From contig CM069869.1 in NCBI GenBank assembly GCA_036172665.1, positions 5,890,001-5,954,000 of the forward strand: a DNA stretch of 64,000 nucleotides. Reading direction: 5' to 3'. Origin of the DNA: Prosopocoilus inquinatus. Taxonomy: Eukaryota; Arthropoda; Insecta; Coleoptera; Lucanidae. The position numbers and the translations under genes are program-made. Each line of letters opens with the position of its first letter. Position 1 is the first letter of the stretch. The notes beneath the pieces are model-generated. The model saw only the letters and a list, made by a program, of their open reading frames with translations. It did not search any database and was not told where the DNA came from. This document shows positions 56,578 to 64,000 of this stretch, in pieces.

Positions 56578-57763
56578 CGTCAGAGCCATATAGGCGTAGA
56601 AGAATAAAATTTTCTGGTAAAATTGCGAAGAAAAAATTGTAACTCATTTATTAAACAAAAGTGTATTATTAACATTAATTTTTCTAAATTTTCTGCGGTA
56701 AGTCTAACGCGTGTGAACGTTAAAATGTTTTTGAAAACGGAAAGTGATCTTTCTACATCACAGCTGCTTAATGGAGGATGATCAAAAAATGGTTTAAATT
56801 GACTGTAGTCCTTTTCCGCATGAATATAATTCTCAGACGCAAATTGTTGTAATATTTTAAAATATGGATTTTTATCAAATACGGATGTAACTTTTTGTCC
56901 TAGGCGGTTGCCAAACTCACCAGGAATAGATTTCAAACTGCTGAGAAGACTATTTAATTTTGTTAAGCTCTCTTTTAAGCGAATATTTTGATTTTCAAAA
57001 AATGTTATGCTTTCTGGAATAATTTTAAAATGATTGTGTATATAATGTAACTGACTAGATAAATCGGAATTTGCAAGTGCACTTTTACATTCCACAGTAC
57101 TTTGAGAATCATTGTTTAAACTAAAAATTACATCAGATATACATTTTAAATTCTCTGAATAAAAGAAAGCCGCTTCCAACCAAGTGCCCCAGCGAGTAAT
57201 AATAGGTGCCGGCGGTAAAGGCAAATTAGGATATTTTTCTTTGTATAAGGAGATTCTTTGAGGGGCTTTTAAGATTTTTTTAAGATTAATTTATCGACAT
57301 CTGAAAACTGTTCTCGAATAAATTCTGCTATACGATGTAGTGCGTGAGACAGACAGGTTATGTGTAATACGTTAAGGTACTGATTTTTTAATATTTTTCC
57401 AGTTTCTCTGTTATAACATTTAGGTACATACAGTTTGCGTAATGTCGATTCGTCAGGGATATGTCTGTTAGTATATTTTTTCAAAAAGCTTGTCAATACG
57501 GGATTTTGCAATTTCGATAGAGGTATATTCGCTGCCACAAAAGCCTCACATATGTCATTACAAAAACTATCCGGTTCTAAATTTCCCTGTTGATGCATTT
57601 TTGTGCGAACGTGTTGTGTTAGTTGTGACTTTTGTATGCAATTAATATCTATTTTACAAACGTTACAATGTACAACAAAAGAGTCTATAATGGTAAAGCA
57701 GTTATATTCGGATACCCGTTGAAATAATGTGGACGATGAAGAAGAACCATCCGAATATACCAT
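56578..57763 (-). pseudogene. Broken hAT-superfamily transposase
   Basis: A transposase that would move a DNA element by cut-and-paste. The first frame (57763-57269) starts with an ATG. It has a BED-like zinc finger (Cys33, Cys36, His51, His57 in SFVVHCNVC and QHVRTKMHQQ) and later HITCLSHALHRIAEFIRE, typical of the RNase-H-fold core of this group. The second frame (57224-56580) has ITRWGTWLEAA and the hAT C-terminal dimerisation block SSCDVERSLSVFKNIL. Two defects are visible. The join NQYLN/VLHITCL lacks about 140 residues that normally carry the first catalytic Asp. A one-base shortfall in an A run near 57275 shifts the frame so the first ends at KKS. It resembles proteins annotated as CGG-repeat-binding-protein-like hAT transposases. 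Terminal repeats are not clear. Confidence 0.82.
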
Positions 57764-57811
57764 TATGAAAAATATCTATGGAAGTTAGAAAATAATGTAA
57801 GAAAATATGTA

Positions 57812-57985
57812 AAAATATATAAAATAAAACTGGAAAATACGGAACAAAACTAGTCTCATAAAGATGTAAAAAAAAATATATATAAAGTAAAACTGGAAAA
57901 TACGAAACAAAAGTACTCTTCTGAAGATGTAAAAAAATATATAAAATAAAACTGGAAAATGGAAAGAAAACTATTCTCATACTTA
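57812..57985. repeat. Tandem repeat of about 74 bp, 2-3 copies
   Basis: TATATAAAATAAAACTGGAA occurs three times with AATACGAAACAAAA and AAGATGTAAAAA between. It lies just upstream of the hAT transposase start and may be its leader region. Confidence 0.7.
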
Positions 57986-58171
57986 ATGTACTTAAGTGAA
58001 GCGTGATGAAATCGATAACGGACGGAGAGAGCAAACTTAATGTATCGAACTGCGGTCACCAAGTGCGCCGCTGATGAAATGACGCCGACTTATATTATTC
58101 CGACCCGTAGTTATAATAAAATAACGACAAAAACTATCACGTAACAGAAATTTGCTGATTCTGATTCCCTT

Positions 58172-59417
58172 CAGTGGCGTAGCTATAAGGGTTGCAGGGC
58201 AACCCGGCGCCTGTTCTTGAAACCTAAAGTAAAAAACCAAAATTGTTATTAGCAAGCATAATTACAGACGTGTCCTATTTTCTTGATTTCTGAAAAAAAT
58301 CACAGACGCGGAGAAGTGAAAACTTATTTCCAAGATATTTGCGAATGCATAATAATTCGTACGTCTGAAATAAGTCAGAAAAGAATGAAAATTAAAAAAA
58401 GAAAACAAGAAATTTACTGGATCGTCTTTAAATTAAAACCGGGAGGATTAAACTTAAAATTCAAAGCAACTGAAAAAGAACTCGAGGAATACTTTTCAAG
58501 TGTTAATTTCCAGCATGGCGCCTTCTGGTAAGCCACGACTTACGTTTGTAATTCGCCGGGGGAAAGGTTTATAAAAAAAAACACTAGAGTTACGGACGTT
58601 CAAAAACAACGCTCCCAAAAAACAGCTTCTAATAAATTAATACAATTTAAACGTAAACCGAATTTATTACCATTTGTGGCGCCATCTGTTATCCTGGATC
58701 GTAACTTCGTTCTCTTTATTTGTGGGGAAGCAATTGTTGAAAAACGCTAAGAAAATACATTACGAATAAAATGTAGGAGTATAATTTCGAATAAATAAAG
58801 TTGAACAGAAATAAGAAGTTTCATATAAAAGTAGCGCCATCTGTTAATCTGTATTCAGTCGTAATCAATTTTGTTCCGTTTAATTTCCGGGAAACGGGTT
58901 TCCAAAACAGTTGAAAGCAAATTTCTGCTTCCAGAAAGCGTTTGAGAAACAGTTGAAGCGTTACTTTCGCTAGTTGTCGGGAGCTTTACTAATGCTAAAA
59001 TAAACATCGCGCCATCTGTAACCACGAGTGGTAACTTTGTCCCCCTCATTTACGCGGAAACAATTTCAAAGAAACAACTGAAAGCATCGAATAAATAAGA
59101 TTTAAACGCAAAGCAAAAAAATTTATTGGCAATTGTAGTGCCATGTGTCACCATAGGTCCTAACTCAAAATATTCAAGAAATAACGTTACGAAAAACAAT
59201 TTCGAATCAAGTTGAATGAACAGGAATATTAGAACGCAAGAAGTAACAGCTGAAAACGAATTTCTTCAAGAAAGGAGGGTTCGATGAACAATTGAAGCGC
59301 ACTCCGCCTAGCACTAGTTTCCAGAAACTTTTCGTACCTAAAATGATTGACAATTACTGTCACTTTTTAGAAATGAAATTTTGCAATCCGGCGGTTTGAC
59401 TTCTCGCTACGCCACTG
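58172..59417. mobile_element. Possible non-autonomous hAT element with CAGTGGCGTAGC ends
   Basis: CAGTGGCGTAGC at 58172 and its exact inverse GCTACGCCACTG ending at 59417 frame 1246 bp. Flanking 8-bp duplications are not evident (GATTCCCTT against GATTTAGTT), so the pairing is tentative. The interior holds three or four degenerate units of about 150-175 bp, each starting with GCGCCATCTGT or a variant. Confidence 0.5.
58679..59018 (-). promoter_or_regulatory. Three CTCF-like motifs (CAGATGGCGC) in tandem units
   Basis: GCGCCATCTG at 58679-58688, 58834-58843 and 59009-59018. On the minus strand each reads CAGATGGCGC, matching the YAGRKGGCRS core of the CTCF consensus. A degraded fourth unit (GTGCCATGTGTC) lies near 59139. 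Binding is unproven. Confidence 0.35.
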
Positions 59418-59439
59418 GATTTAGTTTTTATAAATTAAA

Positions 59440-60020
59440 TTTGGCATTAAACGGATTTTTTATTTTTGTTTTCTTTTAAATTTTTCCTTGGGTTGAATAG
59501 AACTAGGAACTCGGGTTATGTATTGACAATGAGATTGGTTGAGCTTCATTTTAAGTGATTCTAATTGATTTTAACGATTTTTATACTTTTAATTTATTTT
59601 TTGCAATTTTTAATTTTTATTTGCGTTAAATGGAGTTAGGTTGAGATGGGTTAGGCTGGATTGACTTTGACGTGAGTTGCATTTCTTTTTAATTGATTTT
59701 TAATTTTTTCTTTTAGTTTTTCTTTTTGTAATTTTTATTCTTTTCTTGTGTCAGATGAAATCAGGTTGATGTCAGTTGGGTTGGATTGACTTTTCATTTT
59801 TTTCAATTTTCTACTTTTGTAGAATGGTGTGCAATATGATTTTAATTTAGATTGAATGGAATTAGGTTGAGGGGTGTAGTTAGATTAGGTTGTCTCTTAA
59901 AATCTTTTTTCATTTAATTGTTTGATTTTTCATTTTTTTTGCTTGAGTTGAATAGAATCGAGTTAAGTCGTCGGATCGAGTTTGATTGACCTTGACATTA
60001 GTCGAAATTCGCTTTAATCG
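59440..60020 (+). repeat. Degenerate minisatellite, TTGGGTTGA family
   Basis: TTAAATGGAGTTAGGTTGAG, ATGGGTTAGGCTGGATTGAC, GTCAGTTGGGTTGGATTGAC and GAATAGAATCGAGTTAAG recur with T-rich linkers. Same family as at 45.4-47.05 kb. Confidence 0.65.
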
Positions 60021-60032
60021 TTTCTTAATTCA

Positions 60033-60623
60033 GAAGACCGCTTAAGAGTAACCTGCTCTTATTTAACAAGATACAAGAAAATATCAGAAGAATAAGTCGT
60101 TCAGAATTAAAAGTGATAGCTGAATATGAAATTATAGCCTCCTATGTCAAAAATGAAAAGACGATTACCTACAATTTATTGTAAACCACTGTTTATACAC
60201 ACCACATTAGGAAATACTGGTGGGATTAGCATCTCTCGAAATAATACGAGATTCCTTATTATTTCTCAATTTTTTCATTTGGTTCTGAGTGATTATTTCA
60301 AGGAATTGCTATCATGCTACAAAAAAGCACAAAGTTTCGGAACGCATTGAAATAATCACTCAGAAATAAATGAAATAACCGAGAAATAAGAACGAATTTC
60401 ACGTTTTCCTGTTCATATTATGTTAGGCGACACTTTAACCCTACCAGTATTTCCTAATGAAGCGTGTATACAGAGTAGTTCACAATAAATTGTATTTTTT
60501 CCATTTTAAGATAGGAGGCTATAATTTGATATCTGATTGTAACTTTTAATTCTTAACAATTTATTCTTTTGACATTTTCCTGTATCTTGTGAAATAAGAG
60601 CATTTTACTCTTAAGCGGCCTTC
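60033..60623. mobile_element. Near-perfect palindromic element of 591 bp
   Basis: The left end GAAGACCGCTTAAGAGTAAC pairs with the right end TACTCTTAAGCGGCCTTC. Further pairs include TTAGGAAATACTGGTGGG with CCCTACCAGTATTTCCTAA and TTCTGAGTGATTATTTC with its inverse. The centre lies near 60330, so almost the whole length could fold back. Confidence 0.75.
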
Positions 60624-61377
60624 ATTTCTCGGTGTCCATGCTGTATACCGTTCAAGATAAATTTCATCTGACATATCTCAATTTGATGTTAAGGGATGCA
60701 GAAGCGTTCTGCCTCAATAAAATTTTATAAAAGTCGATAATAAAAAAAAATCCCATTTGTAGCACACTTTTTGAAAGACGCTGTAGAAATGTATTAACAA
60801 AACTTGAAATTTAGTTCACAATACAAATACAAAAAATTAATATGAAGAATCTTCTTTTTAATTAAGACCTAATGAAGTTTTGAAAATATTGACTAAAAAT
60901 CTTACAATCTACCAAAAATAATTCAAGATAAGAAAATAAATAAATACCAATGAAATTATGGCGTTAAATAATAAAGAAATGGTTTGAAGAGAAAGGCGAA
61001 TTTTCAGTACACAGAAAAGTCCGCGTTAGAAAATAGCTTTTCTTTATAAGCAAAATAGATTTTTGTTTAAAGTCAACATTGATTTTCTAGAAATACATAA
61101 TTTAAAATAAATTACGATCAAATTAATTAACAAAAAGAAAAGAAAAAAAAATTTAAATAACTTCAACGAATAAGGAACACTGATTAGAGATCAGAAGAGA
61201 AGAATGCATTTTCACATGTTCCGAGTCCTTTTAAGCCCTTTTCTCCCCTTATGTTTTACCGATTAAAAATAAATGCACTGAGAAAAAACTAGACAATTTG
61301 ATTCCCGCTATACGTTTATGGGGATAATGGGACACGAGGCTAAAGGTTAAAAATGGGACGTCTGGTCACCTTATAGT
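60624..61377. other. Non-coding AT-rich stretch with one isolated element end
   Basis: GGGACGTCTGGTCACCTTAT at about 61356 matches the right end of the following element, directly next to that element's left end. Nothing else recognised. Confidence 0.4.
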
Positions 61378-62021
61378 AGGGTGACCATTTTAGAAAATGA
61401 AAAATGGGAATAAAATTTTGGTGTAAAAAAAGGGTCAGGGATAAGTTCGTGACAAACATGGACAGATGTTCACAAAACATGTAGCCAAATTTCAGCAGTA
61501 TGTTGCGAGAACCCAGTACGTCAAATATTCCGATGTACAGGCTGTCCCAAAAGATCCGAGGAAGTACGAGAAAGGCATTTTACAAAGAAACTTAAGAAAC
61601 GAATGTCGTACAGGTACAGAGGTTCACATACTACTCAGCTCAACATTATATTCAACTGTACTAGGTGTTCTTTTTATTAAGTTACAAACCAAATTTATGT
61701 TTTTTGAATGGAACATTTGAATTTCTTTCAAGATGAACTATTGATATAAAGTTAATTTCTCCTAATTTCTCAATTCGTATTCGTATTTTAAATTATAAAT
61801 CGCCTTAACTCTTTCACCTTTAGAAAAAATTATTTTGAAAGCATGATAAACAGGTATGATTGTTGAAATACGAAACAAACACAAAATCAAGACATTTATT
61901 TTTTTATTGAGAAATGAGAGAAACTGGACAATATGCGTCGCGTTTTAAGTTTGTGGACACAACATGACGCGAAGCTGAAAGAAGGGACAATCCAGTTAAA
62001 AACGGGACGTCTGGTCACCCT
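61378..62021. mobile_element. DNA-transposon remnant with AGGGTGACCA ends
   Basis: AGGGTGACCATTTTAGAAAA at the left pairs with ACGGGACGTCTGGTCACCCT at the right over about 10 bp. The 644-bp interior has an 84-codon frame without a domain. Confidence 0.5.
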
Positions 62022-62829
62022 AAACTATAATCATAAACGTGTCAATTTTTTTTGTCACCAGCTATACCCGGTGTCTCAGGATGGACGGCGACCGGCGGTA
62101 TATAGCTAACCGTAATACCTACAGCTTCGGGAGAAAAAAATTATGCTCAAAGTGATCAAGAGAAATTCAAAGAAAATATTTTTAAGTATCTGGGTTGACC
62201 GCAAGGCGGCGCAATCAATAGGGCTATCAATAATATTCAATTTTACTAGCAATAGTCTCAGAATAAGGTGCAGCTTTGATAGCATCATTAGAAAGCTTAA
62301 TTAATTCTGCACAACTTTCATTTTAGACTTATTATCGTATCACCGTTAATAAGGATGGAGGAAACAGTTGAATTATTTACTTTAAAAAATGTCATAACTT
62401 CGGTACTCATTTGAAAGGGAACTTTAAGCTGATTTAAAGTTTCTATTTAGCTACGGCTATTTTGTTATAAAGTGGCTAGAGGGCGCTATTTACGAAAGTA
62501 ATAGTTTTTCACAATTTTCCAAAAAAAATTAAATGGAAAGGTGTATTTCTTTTGCAACAGCTGCAAAGCCTATAAAATAGTGAACATTGTGGTGAAAACC
62601 CGAAATGAGTATCTTTTTTGGTTCTTGAGTTATTATCAAATATGTTTACTAATTAATGATATTAGCGGAAGGAGAAAGTTCAAACAAATGCTATCGGGTA
62701 ATACTTTTAATTCTAAGGTTAAATAATGCCTATAAAAGTTTTTATTAATGTTAGGACATTATTTAGAATCATTTAAATGGTTTTGAGAATAAAGAATATT
62801 TAAACACAAGAATACAACAATAAATACAC
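62022..62829. other. Non-coding stretch
   Basis: AT-rich DNA. TAGAGGGCGC at 62478-62487 is a lone CTCF-like core. No gene. Confidence 0.4.
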
Positions 62830-63960
62830 CCGTTGGATTGTATTTCGATTTATCCAAAGCCTTTGAAACTTTGGACCATGATATTCTTTTGTTCAAACTT
62901 GAATCTGTCGGTGTTAGAGGAGAAGCTCTAAATTGGATACTTTCTTACCTATCTGGACATTCTCAACAAGTGTTCATCAGACATATGCAACAAGGTGTAA
63001 TCGAGATTTTGTCTGACCCAAAAATAATTAGTAAAGGAGTCCCACAAGGATCTATCCTTGGGCCACTGTTATTTCTGATCTATGTCAATGACTTAGAACA
63101 AATGATGCCTTCCGTATCATTGTGCTAATGTACTGATGATACCTCATTTATCGTAACGAGTAACTCCGAGTCCTTATGTGCTGAACTTGCCTCCTCAGCC
63201 ATTAACGTCATGTCCAATTGGTCTGAACTGAATCATCTTTTAATTAATTTTAATAAAACTGTAGCACTGCAATTTAAAAATGGTCCGCTGTCTTCTAATA
63301 CCTTAATCAAAGTTAATGCCAAATCATTTCCAGTGTCCGACAGCGTAAAATTTTTGGGTTTATATGTAGATGCTTCCCTTAAGTTTAATGTCCACATGGA
63401 GTCTGTTTGTTCGAAATTATCAAAATATTGCTATGTATTACGGAACCTTAAACATTGTGTTTCAATCGACGTTTTATTAATGTACTACAGTGCCTATGTT
63501 CAGTCTACTCTCTCCTACGCTTTAATATTTTGGGTAGGCTTTCCTCATGTTCCGCAAGCGTTTGGTATGCAAAAATTCATTATTAGAACAATGCTAAGTA
63601 GGAAGTCTTCTAAATCCTGCAAACCACTGTTTAATCACTCCGTCTTTTACCCTTACCTTGTCTTTACATTTATAACCTTGCGGTCTTCGCCAAAACAAAT
63701 CTCAATTTATTTTCAAAAAATAAAGATCAATATAATCCCAACTTATTAAAAACTAGAAATTTTAATAATTTATCAATCCCTAGGCATAACACCAGCCTTT
63801 ATGAACTAAGTGTATATTACCGAGCATTAAAATCTTGCAACCGCCTGCCCTCATCAATACGATCTATGGATAATTTACCACGATTTAAACGTGAACTTAA
63901 ATTGTTTCTATTGGATAGCTGTTTTTACTATTTCAAAGATTTTATTTAACTACAAGACCA
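62830..63960 (+). pseudogene. Third broken Jockey/CR1-like reverse transcriptase
   Basis: The frame starts YFDLSKAFETLDHDILL (palm motif A with the catalytic Asp), then GVRGEALNWILSYLSG and GVPQGSILGPLLFLIYVNDL. A TAA interrupts just before motif C, which reads CTDDTSF, so the usual Tyr-Ala is replaced by Cys-Thr. The thumb follows in a second frame (LNHLLINFNKT, VKFLGLYVDASLKF, YALIFWVGF). A further frameshift near 63660 moves the C-terminal part (YRALKSCNRLPSSIRSMDN, LPRFKRELKLFLL) to a third frame that stops at 63947-63949. It is 5' truncated with no endonuclease domain and is inactive. Its 3' end lies at or beyond the window edge. Confidence 0.85.
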
Positions 63961-64000
63961 AATGACGATGCCCATATCATTGAGATCACTGGCTAATAAA

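Overview
The window reads as AT-rich insect nuclear DNA, possibly from a beetle (low confidence on the order). It holds one clearly real protein-coding gene, split by introns, set in a dense field of mobile-element debris. That gene is the insect anterior open (aop, also called yan), an ETS-family transcriptional repressor of the ETV6/TEL type. It is on the + strand with four coding exons: 44509-44806, 50267-50872, 50929-51178 and 54354-54669. The joined frame is 490 codons including the stop, giving 489 residues. It has an N-terminal SAM/Pointed domain, a Ser/Pro-rich linker, the ETS DNA-binding domain and a short tail with two PTDLS motifs. An in-frame TGA two codons before the ATG, in the same exon and just after a splice acceptor, fixes the start and implies an upstream non-coding exon. 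A GC-richer patch near 27.0-27.3 kb that ends in a donor-like AG/GTAAAT is only a candidate for it; if correct, intron 1 is about 17.2 kb.

Layout. 0-12 kb: a minisatellite, a 326-bp tandem duplication, inverted-repeat elements (MITEs) and several broken Jockey/CR1-like reverse transcriptase fragments. 13.5-22.1 kb: a large strand-asymmetric array, A-rich on the left and T-rich on the right, whose right half is tandemly copied with a period near 2.87 kb. 22.5-26.7 kb: a 366-bp tandem duplication and a 2.5-kb foldback element. 27-44.5 kb: probable aop upstream region and intron 1, with ETS and CRE motif clusters, many MITEs and a second foldback. 44.5-54.8 kb: aop, with its introns also filled by repeats. 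56.6-57.8 kb: a broken hAT transposase. 58.2-60.6 kb: a possible non-autonomous hAT element with three CTCF-like motifs, then a minisatellite and a near-perfect 591-bp palindrome. 62.8-64 kb: a third Jockey-like reverse transcriptase fragment.

Four observations stand out. A GATCGTCTTTTG repeat occurs both upstream of aop and inside its last intron, where 110-bp inverted repeats bound it. A TTGGGTTGA minisatellite occurs at four places. Many unrelated MITE families share a TACAGGGTG-like terminus. aop keeps the residues needed for SAM polymerisation and carries a doubled CtBP-type motif. I saw no convincing tRNA, rRNA, CRISPR array or second host gene. Boundaries of repeats are by eye and are approximate.
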